Origin: Candidatus Eisenbacteria bacterium
GTDB taxonomy: Bacteria; Orphanbacterota; Orphanbacteria; Orphanbacterales; Orphanbacteraceae
Direction: 5' to 3'
Assembly: GCA_016930695.1 (NCBI GenBank)
Contig: JAFGGD010000046.1
Span: forward strand, 62,001-126,000
Length of the DNA stretch: 64,000 nucleotides
Each line of letters opens with the position of its first letter. The stretch's first letter is position 1. Position numbers and translations under genes: made by a program. Positions 25,962-35,600 of this stretch are shown here, one piece after another. Below the pieces are notes generated by a model. The model did not search any database, was not told the origin of the DNA, and saw only the letters and a program-made list of their open reading frames with translations.

Positions 25962-26933
25962 CTAACGGAATAGCTGTTTCACCTGGCCCCAGCTGGTGTC
26001 CTCGGTGGAGACCGGCGGCGGAGCGTCGGAACAATCCAAAATGACCGAGTCGAAGATCGCCCATCCGTCCAGGTCCTGCGACTCGACGCCGAGCTGAATC
26101 GAGAAGCTGTGCTCCCCGTTCCAACCGGTGATCGCCTGGTAGTCGTAAACGAAGATGCCCGCCTCGTAGCCGCGGCCGAGCTCGAAGTACTGGTACGCGC
26201 CCTCTTCCTCCTGGATCGCGATGACGAAGTTGGAGTTGAGCTCGTCGGAGACGCAGACGACGGTCAGCGTCGGCGCGGCGTCCACGTCGATGGTGAGCAC
26301 CGGCGAGAGCACCTTGCCGTAATCCACGCCAGCCGCCTCCTGGACGATCGCGTAGGGACCGGCGAGGTCATTGATGTAGGCGTTGTAACCCGGATTGGTG
26401 TCCTCGTCCCGCCAGCCGACGGCGATCGGCTCGAAGTCGTCCGCCCAGCCGTCGGTGTTGACCAGGCTGATATGGTCGAAGGTGGCCGACGCGGGGGTCG
26501 CCCACTCCACCCAGATCACCACCTTGAAGGACTTCTGGCCGGTCCAGCCGGTGATGTCGCTCACGTCCACGGCGTAATCACCGGGCGCGTCCGCGGTGAG
26601 AAGATTGATCTCGGAGTAGGGCGGTACCTCCTCCATGATCCGCACGTGGAAACGCCCCGTCACGGCGGTGCAACTCACGTAAAGCGAATCGGAGTGCGGT
26701 CCGCAGCCGAATTCGGCGGTGGTCCAAGCGTTCGGCTCCACCTTCCCGTAGTCGACGTCGGCGGTAACGGTTCCGAGGAATCCGTCGGTGACAAGGCTCG
26801 CCTGGAAACCCGACCAGTCACTCACGGAGCAGAAGTCCTCCTCCCAGAGGACGAGCTGCGCCGAGGCGGCGCCGGCGAAAAGGGCGAGCACGGCGAGCGG
26901 GAGTGCCCACCGCAGGATAGTAGCTTTTTTCAT
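25962..26933 (-). CDS. secreted protein with two related beta-rich modules
   Basis: A 323-residue exported protein of unknown function. A clear signal peptide (MKKATIL.. to ~25) precedes two related halves. VDYGKV occurs in both halves, followed in each by a DITGWTGQKSF- or AITGWNGEHSF-type segment and an F-D-x-(I/V)-x-L ending, so each module is ~145 residues. The pattern suggests a tandem jelly-roll or carbohydrate-binding-like fold, but no known family is recognised. AAGGGGGAA precedes the ATG. It has its own promoter (27082-27110). There is no FlgD-like tail, unlike its neighbour. Confidence 0.65.
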   Translation of the reverse strand: MKKATILRWALPLAVLALFAGAASAQLVLWEEDFCSVSDWSGFQASLVTDGFLGTVTADVDYGKVEPNAWTTAEFGCGPHSDSLYVSCTAVTGRFHVRIMEEVPPYSEINLLTADAPGDYAVDVSDITGWTGQKSFKVVIWVEWATPASATFDHISLVNTDGWADDFEPIAVGWRDEDTNPGYNAYINDLAGPYAIVQEAAGVDYGKVLSPVLTIDVDAAPTLTVVCVSDELNSNFVIAIQEEEGAYQYFELGRGYEAGIFVYDYQAITGWNGEHSFSIQLGVESQDLDGWAIFDSVILDCSDAPPPVSTEDTSWGQVKQLFR

Positions 26934-27081
26934 TCTCTTCCCCCTTGTCCGTTTCTGGACAGAATCTACGTTGGAACCCAACGGGCACCCGCCAACACGA
27001 CGGACCGCCTTAAGTCCGTCGATAGTCGGCAACCCTAAGATGATCGATTCGGGAGGCCGTCGGGTCTTTTACGACGGAGGT
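26934..27081 (-). promoter_or_regulatory. long 5' leader with hairpins
   Basis: The roughly 140-nt leader between promoter and start codon contains a perfect 8-bp stem (26998-27005 with 27014-27021) and a smaller CGTTGG/CCAACG stem near 26970. No riboswitch class is recognised. Confidence 0.3.
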
Positions 27082-27110
27082 AGCATATCACCCCGGGAGC
27101 CCGAAGTCAA
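27082..27110 (-). promoter_or_regulatory. predicted sigma70-type promoter
   Basis: Minus-strand TTGACT (27110-27105), a 17-nt spacer and TATGCT (27087-27082) point at the beta-sandwich protein gene at 26933. Confidence 0.65.
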
Positions 27111-27371
27111 GCCGTTTCAGAATGTCAAGATCGCCGATCGCGCGCGGAGTCTGCGCGAAGACCCTTGCATTAATTGAAGTTAGGAAGACAGAAGGCAACG
27201 GCCGAATCGGGGGATCCGGGGCCGGGGGCCGCCGTCGGTATTCCCGGTAGGTCTCGCCGATTCTTCGGCCGGTGACGGGCAAGGCGGGGGGCGCCCCAGA
27301 GCCAGGAGAGACCGGGGATCACCGCCCGGGGACCGATGCACCAACGGGGGAACCGCGCCACCGTCCGCCCC
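27111..27371. other. intergenic region, nothing recognised
   Basis: Together with the promoter and leader this forms a 438-bp gap. Between the promoter and the end of the TauE-type gene at 27372 I see no gene, no strong terminator and no repeat, only a weak 5-bp hairpin near 27260-27275. Confidence 0.5.
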
Positions 27372-28112
27372 CTATCCGGTGAGGAGCTTCACGATCGCCG
27401 CCACGGCCGCCACCACCACCAACGCCCGCACCCAGGTCGCCCCTTTCAGCATCACCAGGCGGGCGCCGATGATCCCGCCCAGGGCGGTGCCGATGGCGAG
27501 AATCAGTCCCACCCCCCATCGCACCTGCCCGAAACCGGCGAAGGCGACCAGGGAGACACCGGTAAAGACGAAGGCGAGGGAAAATTTAAGGGCGTTTCCG
27601 CGCACCACGTCGTAACCGCCGAGGAGCACGAAAGTGCTGATCAGGAGTACGCCCACCCCCGCCTGTAGAAAGCCGCCGTAGATCCCCATCAGGAAGAAGA
27701 TCGGATAGAGCGCCGGGCGAATGCGGGCGTTCGCGCCGGTCCCCGCCCACTTCCTCGGGTTGATGAAGACCGTGGTGAGCATGACGGCGAAGAGGATCGC
27801 CGCGGCGCGGCGGAAGAGCGTCTCGTCCACGGTCGCGGCGAGCCAGGCGCCGCCGAAGGCGCCGAGGGCGGTGACGAGGGCGATCGGCGGAAGGGCGCGC
27901 CAGGGGCGAACCCCGTGGACGTGGTAGGTGGCGACGCCGGCGAAGGTCTGCACGGTGATCGCCACCCGGTTGGTGGCGTTCGCGATCTGGGGCGGCAGGC
28001 CGTAGAGAAGGAGGATCGGGAGCGTGATGAAGCTGCCGCCGCCGGCGGCGGCGTTGATGATCCCGCAGAGGAAACCGCCCGCCAGCAACGCGGGGATGTG
28101 CCACCATTCCAC
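27372..28112 (-). CDS. TauE/SafE family sulfite exporter-type permease
   Basis: A 246-residue inner-membrane protein with about seven to eight helices. The N-terminal repeat has FLCGIINAAAGGGSFITLPILLLYGLPPQIANATNRVAI, the diagnostic TauE/SafE block, and the second repeat has MGIYGGFLQAGVGVLLIS. These permeases export sulfite, sulfoacetate or related anions; the substrate here is unknown. The start at 28112 is the only reasonable ATG. No sulfur gene is adjacent. Confidence 0.9.
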   Translation of the reverse strand: MEWWHIPALLAGGFLCGIINAAAGGGSFITLPILLLYGLPPQIANATNRVAITVQTFAGVATYHVHGVRPWRALPPIALVTALGAFGGAWLAATVDETLFRRAAAILFAVMLTTVFINPRKWAGTGANARIRPALYPIFFLMGIYGGFLQAGVGVLLISTFVLLGGYDVVRGNALKFSLAFVFTGVSLVAFAGFGQVRWGVGLILAIGTALGGIIGARLVMLKGATWVRALVVVAAVAAIVKLLTG

Positions 28113-28204
28113 GACTCGATCCTCTCCTTCCCCGCCCGGAGCGCGGGCCGATCCCCCGCAGTATACAGACCGGAGGCTCCGGACTCACGCGGGGAAAGAG
28201 AAGA

Positions 28205-28229
28205 GGGGCGCGCCCGGCCGACGCGCCCC
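28205..28229 (-). terminator. intrinsic terminator after porin gene
   Basis: An 8-bp stem (28205-28212 with 28222-28229) and 9-nt loop are followed on the minus strand by TCTTCTCTTT, just beyond the porin stop at 28245. Confidence 0.75.
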
Positions 28230-28244
28230 CTCCCGGCGGGCCGA

Positions 28245-29246
28245 TCAGAAGGTGTAGGTCATCTCGAAGGCGACGGTCGTCTCCGATCCGTCCGTCTCGC
28301 CGTCCCCGTCGATGAAAACGTCCTCGCTCGACTGATCGACGCGAACCTCGATGAGCGCGCCCATGCCGTCGCCGAGGGTAAAAGTGGGGGCGATGGTGAA
28401 GGCGGTGCGGGTCTCCCCCGCGGCGCCCCCGAAGACGTAGGTGTCGGGGTCGTCCAAATAATCGAAACGCCCGGTCAGTCCGATCCGGCCGGTGATGTCG
28501 TAGTGGGCCATGGCGAGGCATCCGGTCCAGGTCGCCTCATTGCCGCCCGCCTCGACCTTTCCGTAATTGAACTCGCCGCCGAAAAACAAGTCTTTCCGCG
28601 GCTTCACGGTCAGGTCGAGATCGACGACGGTGCGCATGTCCTGCTGGTCCGCCCCTTCCGATCCGCGGATCGCCGAGAGCCCCGCGGCGACGACTTCGCC
28701 GGGCATGTAGCCGAGACGCCCGCCAAAGGTTTTCACCCCGTTGGACTCCTGGTTGTTGTCCCACCCATTGACCAGATAGGCGGCGAGATCGAAACCCTCG
28801 GCCAGATCGGCGTTCACCATGGCGCCCGTCAGATTGGTCGGCAGCGCATAAATGAAAACGAGGGCGTGGGAATACTGGTAAATATCCGGCGCGTCGAGAA
28901 GCTCGAAACCGATGGGCGCGTTAAACTTACCGAGAGTAAAGGCGAGGCGCTCCGCACCATCCGGCCGGTAGGTGAGATAGCCCTGTTCCGCGGCGAGCGT
29001 CCAATCGTCTCCGTTCTTCACCCATTCCAGGTCCGCATGGAGCGTTCCGTTCTCCCCGAAGACCCTCTCCACGTCCACCTCGACCTGGTCGAGACCGAAG
29101 GTCTCCTCCTTGGTGTCCACGTTGCCGAAGTAGCTGGCGTCGACGAAACCGCTGATCGTCGTTTCCTCCCCGGCCCGAACCGATCCCGCGAGAACCGCGA
29201 CGACGAAAACAACGGATCCCGCCGCTCCGAGCGATCGTCGAATCAT
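28245..29246 (-). CDS. outer-membrane beta-barrel porin-type protein
   Basis: A 333-residue outer-membrane protein. A signal peptide ends near residue 25 (..GSVRAGEET), then many alternating amphipathic strands follow and the chain ends in MTYTF with C-terminal Phe, the classic signal for barrel assembly. LTLGKFNAPIG-like and YSHALVF segments resemble BBP2/porin-like barrels of FCB bacteria. The ATG at 29246 has GGGAGGGG upstream. It sits 115 nt downstream of the ammonium transporter on the same strand, so it may be co-expressed. A role in uptake of small nitrogen compounds is a guess from position only. Confidence 0.75.
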   Translation of the reverse strand: MIRRSLGAAGSVVFVVAVLAGSVRAGEETTISGFVDASYFGNVDTKEETFGLDQVEVDVERVFGENGTLHADLEWVKNGDDWTLAAEQGYLTYRPDGAERLAFTLGKFNAPIGFELLDAPDIYQYSHALVFIYALPTNLTGAMVNADLAEGFDLAAYLVNGWDNNQESNGVKTFGGRLGYMPGEVVAAGLSAIRGSEGADQQDMRTVVDLDLTVKPRKDLFFGGEFNYGKVEAGGNEATWTGCLAMAHYDITGRIGLTGRFDYLDDPDTYVFGGAAGETRTAFTIAPTFTLGDGMGALIEVRVDQSSEDVFIDGDGETDGSETTVAFEMTYTF

Positions 29247-29361
29247 CTCATTCCCCTCCCTGTTTTGCTTCGCGCGCCCGATCGCGCGGCGGAACGGACC
29301 GTTACCGCTCCACGCGAATCCTGGAAAATCGGGAGCCGAGCGGCAAGCGTCCATTCTCCGG

Positions 29362-30573
29362 CTAGAGCTCCTCGTAGTAGGCTTTCTCACCGTGCAGCGA
29401 CTCGTCCAGAGTCCCCTCCTCGATTTCGCTCGTCCTGACCCGCGTGACCTTGTTGATCAACCAGAGCATCACATAGGTAAAGGCGAAGGCATACACCGAG
29501 GATCCCACCACCGCGCCGACCTGTTTCCCGAAGAAGGCGGCGCCGCCGTAGATGAGCCCATCGGCGCCGGCGGCGTTCACCGCGGTGGAACCGAATAGGC
29601 CGAGCAAGATGATACCCAGGGCGCCGCCCACTCCGTGAACTCCCCAGACGTCCAGCGCGTCGTCCCAACCGAGACGGTTCTTTAAACCGACGGCGCCGTA
29701 ACAGACCAAACCGGCGATCACGCCGATAACCGCGGCATAACCCGGGGAAATGAAACCCGCGGCGGGAGTGATCGTGGCGAGACCGGCGACGGCGCCGGTC
29801 AAGAGGCCGACGAACTTCGGCTTCTTCTCGAGGGACCAGGCGATGACGAGCCAGGAGATCGCCGCGAAGGAGGCGGCGATGTCGGTGTTCAGAAAGGCGA
29901 GGCAGGTGATCGCGTCCACCTGAAGCTCGCTTCCGGCGTTGAACCCGTACCAACCAAACCAGAGAAGACCGGTGCCGAGCGCCACCAGAGGAATGCTGTG
30001 GGGGACGCTGTCCTTGATCCGGCGCCGCCCGACGTAGAGGATCGATGCGAGTGCCGCCATCCCCGCGATGTTGTGGACCACGATTCCGCCGGCGAAATCG
30101 AGCACGCCGATTTTCGCGAGCAGGCCGCCCCCCCAAACCATGTGCACGAAGGGGAAGTAGACGCAGAGCAGCCAGAGCACGAGGAAGATCAGATAGGCGG
30201 AGAAGCGGACGCGGTTGGAAAAGGCGCCGGTGATGAGTGCCGGCGTGATGATGGCGAACATCATTTGGTAGGCGATGAAGACGAACATCGGAATCTGGCC
30301 GGCGCCGAAGGGAGTGGTCGGATCGATACCGCGGAGAAAGGCCATGTCCAGGTTGCCGATGATCCCCCCTTCGCCGCCGCTGAAGCAGAGCGAGAAACCG
30401 ACGGCGTACCAGAGAATCGTCGTGACGCCAAGTGAAACGAAGCTCTGGATCATGATGGAGAGAACGTTGCGGCGGCCGACCAGCCCGCCGTAGAAGAACG
30501 CCAGGCCAGGCGTCATGAGCATGACCAAGCTGGTCGCCACGAGCATGAATCCTGTGTTTCCGGTGTTGAACAT
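29362..30573 (-). CDS. amtB: ammonium transporter (Amt/MEP/Rh family)
   Basis: A 403-residue channel with about 11 helices. Family motifs are complete: an N-terminal AFFYGGLVGRRNVL, the pore His pair in FVHMVWGGG (~H143) and WGVHGVGG (~H305), and DFAGGIVVHNIAG. The N-terminus begins directly with a helix (MFNTGNTGFM), so either a short leader is missing or the family signal peptide is absent. No glnK/PII gene is adjacent, which is unusual because amtB and glnK are commonly paired. The upstream 191-bp gap contains a perfect palindrome that could bind a regulator. Confidence 0.95.
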   Translation of the reverse strand: MFNTGNTGFMLVATSLVMLMTPGLAFFYGGLVGRRNVLSIMIQSFVSLGVTTILWYAVGFSLCFSGGEGGIIGNLDMAFLRGIDPTTPFGAGQIPMFVFIAYQMMFAIITPALITGAFSNRVRFSAYLIFLVLWLLCVYFPFVHMVWGGGLLAKIGVLDFAGGIVVHNIAGMAALASILYVGRRRIKDSVPHSIPLVALGTGLLWFGWYGFNAGSELQVDAITCLAFLNTDIAASFAAISWLVIAWSLEKKPKFVGLLTGAVAGLATITPAAGFISPGYAAVIGVIAGLVCYGAVGLKNRLGWDDALDVWGVHGVGGALGIILLGLFGSTAVNAAGADGLIYGGAAFFGKQVGAVVGSSVYAFAFTYVMLWLINKVTRVRTSEIEEGTLDESLHGEKAYYEEL

Positions 30574-30663
30574 TCCTTTTCCCTCCCGTTACAAAATCGT
30601 GCCGCGGACGGTTCTCGCCCATAGACGGATTTTCCCGTCCGGAAGATGGCGGGGGCAATCAGG

Positions 30664-30677
30664 GGAAACCGGTTTCC
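30664..30677. promoter_or_regulatory. 14-bp perfect palindrome, candidate operator
   Basis: GGAAACCGGTTTCC lies 91 bp upstream of amtB in the gap between the response regulator and transporter genes. It could be an operator or a small RNA hairpin. No clear -10/-35 pair is seen in the gap. Confidence 0.35.
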
Positions 30678-30764
30678 GGGGTTCGAAATCCCTTAGCCGG
30701 GGAGCGTGGACCGGTGGGGAAACGGGGCGGCACGGCTGGAGGGTCCGCGCGGGCGCCGGCGGAA

Positions 30765-31409
30765 TCACTCCAGCGTTGTGAGTCCCTCGCGGATGGCGTA
30801 CTTCGTTAGCTCGGCCACGCTTCGGAGGTGGAGCTTCTCCATGATCCGGCCGCGGTGGGTTTCTATCGTCTTGACGCTCACGTGCAGGCGCGCGGCGATC
30901 TCCTTGGTCGCCGATCCCTCGGCGATCAATTGCAGGACCTCCCTTTCCCGACCGCTCAGCACGGCGAAGGCGGATTCCTCCCCCGAACCTGCGATGCGGA
31001 TGTAGTCGCGAAGCGCGGACTCCGCGAGCCGCGGGCTGAGGAAGACCCGGCTCTCGCGCGCCGCTTCGATGGCGAGGAGCAGATCCTCGAAGGCGGATTC
31101 CTTGAGAAGGTAACCGAGTGCGCCCGCCTTCAGCGCCTCGACCACGAAGCGCCTGTCGTCGTGCATGGAAAGGACGATCACCCGAACCGATGGGATCTCC
31201 TCCACGATCCGCGCCGTGGCGTCGATGCCGTTCATGCACGGCATGGAGATGTCCATCACCACCAAATCCGGGGCATGTTCCCGGGCGAGACGGACCGCGG
31301 CTGCCCCGTCCTCCGCCTCGGCGACCACGCGGAATCCGGGGCACCCGTCCAACAGGTGGCGGAGCCCGTCGCGAAAAATCTTGTGGTCGTCGGCGATGAG
31401 AATTCTCAT
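30765..31409 (-). CDS. NarL/LuxR-type response regulator
   Basis: A 214-residue DNA-binding regulator. The receiver domain (~1-120) has phospho-acceptor D53 in VVMDISMP, acidic D7/D8 and K103 in YLLKES. A LuxR-type helix-turn-helix occupies ~148-210 (LSGREREVLQLIAEGSATKEIAARLHVS). Its ATG overlaps the stop of the sensor kinase gene (ATGA), so the two are a cognate pair. Targets are unknown; the adjacent amt and porin genes and the RND operon on either side are candidates by position. Confidence 0.94.
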   Translation of the reverse strand: MRILIADDHKIFRDGLRHLLDGCPGFRVVAEAEDGAAAVRLAREHAPDLVVMDISMPCMNGIDATARIVEEIPSVRVIVLSMHDDRRFVVEALKAGALGYLLKESAFEDLLLAIEAARESRVFLSPRLAESALRDYIRIAGSGEESAFAVLSGREREVLQLIAEGSATKEIAARLHVSVKTIETHRGRIMEKLHLRSVAELTKYAIREGLTTLE

Positions 31410-32602
31410 TCGCCGCCCCCTCCCCGGCCGCGAAGCGGCGCTTCGAGACGCACGACGGTTCCGGCGCCCAGGTCGGAGTTCACCTCCAGGCGGCCGCCGA
31501 GTTGGCTCATCCTTTCGCGAATGCTGAAGAGACCGAAGCCGTCGCTCGAGCCGGAGCGCGAAGGATCGAAGCCGCGGCCGTCGTCACGGACGAGGATCGT
31601 CACGCGCTCCCCCTCGCCGCGCACTTCCACCTCCACACGTTCGGCGGCCGCGTGCTTCCGCACGTTGAAGAGCAGCTCACGGACCGACTTGAAGAGCATG
31701 ATCCGCATCTCCTCCGAAAGCCCCTCGAAAGAGCCGGCGGAACGGACCTCCACCGGCAGGCCCCTCTTCTCGCGGAACCACCCGGCGAGCCACTCCAGCG
31801 CGGCGTCGAGCCCGAACTGATGCAGCACCGGCGGGCTGATCTCGCCGGTCAGCGTGCGTGTGTAGCGGATGGTCTGGTCGAGAAGAGTGACGATCTCCGC
31901 CAAGGAACGCTCAAACCCGCAAAAGACCGCGTCCCCCTGAAATTCGTTCACGCGCATGCGGATGAACGCGAGCGCCTGACCGACATGATCGTGCAGGTCC
32001 GCTGCTATGGCGCGGCGCTCCCTCTCCTCGGCGAGGACCAGTTCCGACGCGAGCCGCCGCAGCTGCCGCCGGTGCGCCTCCACCTTCTCCCGAGTCGCCC
32101 GATGCCCGTCGATCTCCGCGCGGAGCGCCCCGACCACTCTCTCCAGCTCGGCGGTCCTTTCCCTCACCTGCCGTTCCAGGTCGTCGTGGGCCGCCCGGAG
32201 CGCGTCGTCCGCCGCCCGCCGCTGGAAGTGGACGCGCAGCATCTCCGCCAGCGAACCGATGAGATCCCTCTCTTCCTTCAGAAAGGGCCCCTCGTCCGCC
32301 GGTGGGCGCTCCTCGCGGTAGACCACCTCCACCCGTCCCCGCCCGCCGCCGCGGACGACGAAATCGGCGGTCTGCGCATAAGGGGTTTCGCGAAAACCGG
32401 GGGTGGTGATCTCCCGATCGCCGAAGCGGAGACGCGCCTCCGTCACCTCCGGATACTGCCAAGCCGGAGGAAGCAAGCGGAGGATCTCCCGCAACACCGC
32501 GTCGACCGGCTTGTCGTCGTCCTGGAGAACACGCGCGGCGCGGTGAAGGAGGGTCAGCTCCTTGACGCGTTCGTTCAGGCGATGGAGGATTTCGTTCTTC
32601 AT
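31406..32602 (-). CDS. cytosolic sensor histidine kinase (HisKA_3 type)
   Basis: A 398-residue kinase with no transmembrane segment. Residues ~10-130 look GAF-like, a coiled coil covers ~130-195, and the phospho-acceptor H204 sits in ADLHDHVGQAL, the NarX/DegS-type HisKA_3 motif. The ATPase domain has N-box ELLFNVRKHA and G-box VRDDGRGF with GLFSIRERM. Being soluble, it probably senses an internal signal or redox or ligand state. It overlaps the response regulator by 4 nt and starts 87 nt after the RND permease stop, so it may be part of the same transcript. Confidence 0.9.
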   Translation of the reverse strand: MKNEILHRLNERVKELTLLHRAARVLQDDDKPVDAVLREILRLLPPAWQYPEVTEARLRFGDREITTPGFRETPYAQTADFVVRGGGRGRVEVVYREERPPADEGPFLKEERDLIGSLAEMLRVHFQRRAADDALRAAHDDLERQVRERTAELERVVGALRAEIDGHRATREKVEAHRRQLRRLASELVLAEERERRAIAADLHDHVGQALAFIRMRVNEFQGDAVFCGFERSLAEIVTLLDQTIRYTRTLTGEISPPVLHQFGLDAALEWLAGWFREKRGLPVEVRSAGSFEGLSEEMRIMLFKSVRELLFNVRKHAAAERVEVEVRGEGERVTILVRDDGRGFDPSRSGSSDGFGLFSIRERMSQLGGRLEVNSDLGAGTVVRLEAPLRGRGGGGE

Positions 32603-32689
32603 GGCCGGTCCGGCCGGCGGATTCGCGCGGGTTTCATCGCATCGATTCTAACGGGCGCGGCGGCGGCGGCGCAAGCACGGTTCCCCGCG

Positions 32690-35600
32690 CTATTCCGGCG
32701 CGCCTCCCCCCATCGCCTGGCCGGGCCGCTTCGCCTCCCGCCAGGGGAGAGGGCTCCGGCCCATCCCCCAGGCGACGGTCCGCCGCAGGTAGGCGGCGGC
32801 GCCCTCGGCGAGAACGTAGAAGGTGGGGAGCACGACCAGCGTGAGGATCGTGCTGGCGGCGAGGCCGCCCATCACCGCCCGGGCGAGCGGGAAATAGTAG
32901 CCGCCGGTGATGTCCGCCTTGCCGAGAGCGAGGGGCGTGAGGCCGAGTATGGTGGTGGACGCGGTCATCAGGATCGGCCGGAACCGGTCCCGGCACCCCT
33001 CGAGAATCGCCGCTTCCCGGGGAAGACCGCTCCGGCGGAGGCCGTTCACGTGGTCGATGAGGACGATGCCGTTGTTGACGACCACGCCGATCAGAATCAC
33101 CACGCCGATCATGGCGAGCAGGTTGAAGGGGGTCGCCGTCAGCATCATCGTCCAGACGACGCCGAGCGCGGCGAAGGGAATGCAGAGCATGATCACCAAA
33201 GGATGGAGGAAAGACTCGAAAAGCGCCGCCATGAGCAGATAGACGCAACAGAGCGCGATCAGGATGTTCACCATCATTTCGTTCTGCTCGGCCCGCGCCT
33301 CCTGTAGTTCACGCCCGAAGGACCACTGGTACCCGGAGGGGAGATCCATGCCGTTCATCAGCTGCTCCACCCGGCCGGTGATCTCCCCGAAATCCTCCCC
33401 CTCGTAGACGCCGGTCACCGTGAGCGCCGTCTTCTGCCGTTCCCGGTAAATGCGGGCCGGACTCTTACCGAACTCGAAACGCGCCACCTGGCCGAGCAGG
33501 ATCGGCCGCCCTTCCCGGTAGGTGATCGGAAGCTTGGCGAGGTTGTCGATGTTGCGGCGGTCCGACGGCTCGAGCACGATATCCATCTCGATCTCCCGGT
33601 CCCGCCCCTGGAAATCCCTGAGAGGCACCCCCCGGAAGGTGAGCCCCAGGATCTGCGCCAGCGTGGCCGGGCTGATTCCGAAACGGCCTCCCCGGTCCCG
33701 ATCGAGCACCACCCGCACCTCGTCCCGTCCCTCCTCGACGCCGGTTCGCGTTTCCGTGACACCCGGCAACATGCCGATTCGGCGCGCCGCCTCCTCCGAC
33801 AGCTCACGGAGCAGGTCCGTGTCCTCGCCGAAGAGGGTGACCGAAACGCCCCGCGCGCCTCCGCCGACGTCCTCGTCGGTGCCGAAACGGTACCGCGTCC
33901 CGGCCAGCTCGGGGAGGTTTTCCCGGAGATACTGCCGCAGATCCCGCAGCTTTTCCTCGGTCGGGGTGTAGTCTTTCGGGAAATAGAGCCCGAATCCGGC
34001 CTGGTTGTCTCGGTAATAGACGTAAACGGATTCGATGTTCAGCGAATCCCGGCGCGGCACGAGAAATTCCTCGATCGCGAGGACCTTGTCGTGGACGCCG
34101 TAGATGTTCGTGTTGTCGGTGAACTCCACGTTGAAGTAAAGCTCCTCCTGCTTGACCCCCTTTCCGTCCATCTCCTCGGGGGCGAATCCGGTCGCCTTGA
34201 TCGCGCCGATGGTCACCAACAGAAAGAGGGGAACGAAAACGAGGCCGGTCCGCTTCGGGTGCTCCGTGACGGTCCAGCGGAGCATGCGCATGTAACGCTC
34301 CCGGAGGCGGGCGAGAAAACGGAATTCCCGCTGCGCGCCGCCGAAGGTGGTTCGCGCCGCCATGACGGGCACCAGGGTGAGACAGATGAAGAGCGAAAAG
34401 ACGAGGGTGACCGAGATGGTGATCCCCACCGATGAAAGCCAAACCGTGAGCATGCTCCCCTTGGACAGGATGATCGGCGCGAAAACGATGACGGAGGTGA
34501 GGGTGGACGCGGTGACCGCCATCGCCACCTCACGGGCGCCGCCGGCGGCGGCCTCGGCGGGGGTCTCCCCCTTTTCCTGGCGGCGGAACACCGACTCGAG
34601 GACCACGATGGCGTTGTCCACCAGCATCCCCACGGCGAGCATGAGCCCCATCATGGTGAGCACGTTCAGCGTCCGCCCCGACAGATAGAGATAGACGCAG
34701 GTGGCGATCACGCAGAAGGGGATGGCGATGCTGACGATCAGCGTGGGACGGAGCCGCCGGAGGAAGACGAAGAGCACCGCCACCGCCAGGATCGATCCGA
34801 TGAGCCCCGACTGGAAAAGGCTGTTCAGCGAGTTTTTGATCTGCTCCGCCTGATCGAAGAAGAGGACCACGTCGACGCCTTCCAACGCCGGGTCCTTGTC
34901 GATGCGGTCCAGCTCTTCCCTCACGCGCCGGGAAAGCTCGACGATGTTGGCGCCGGAAGCCTTCTTGATCTCGAAAGCGATCGCCGGCTCACCGTTGATG
35001 TGCCTGTACCAATGCGGCGCCGGCTCGCCGTAATCGATTTCCGCCACGTCGGCGAGGCGGACACCCGCGTCGTTCACCGGCATCTCGCCGATCTCGTCGA
35101 ACTCGCGGAACTGGCCGAGGGCGCGCACGGTGAGTTCCCGCCGGCCGTCCACGACCCGCCCCACCGAAAGGTCCAGGTTGTTCCCGTTCAGGTCGCGGAA
35201 GAGCCTCTCCACGTCGACGGCGTGCTCCACGATCTTGTCCAGCATCAGATAGATCCGGATGCTCTTCGGCGCGATCCCGTCGACCTCCACCTGGCCCACC
35301 CCCTCGGTGCGGCGGAGCCGGTTGATCACGCGGTGTTCCAATAGATCGTAGGAGCCGGAGAGATCCTCCCCCTTGGAGCTGATCCGGCCGACCATCACCG
35401 GGATGTCGTTGGTGTTGAAGGTGAGAATGAAGATGTCCCGGATGTCCTCGGGGAGGAGGGGCCGGACCTGCTCGATCTTCTCCCTCACGTCCATGCGGAG
35501 CACGTCCACGTTGCGGCCGAACTCGAACTCCACCGCCACCCAGACGAAGTCCTCCTCCGAATAGGAGCGGATCTCGCGCAGGTCCCCGAGGGTGGCGAGC

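Noticed and set aside
30664-30690. Possible sigma54 promoter before amtB
   Set aside because: The GG and GC elements are separated by 12 rather than 10 nt, so the strict -24/-12 spacing is not met.
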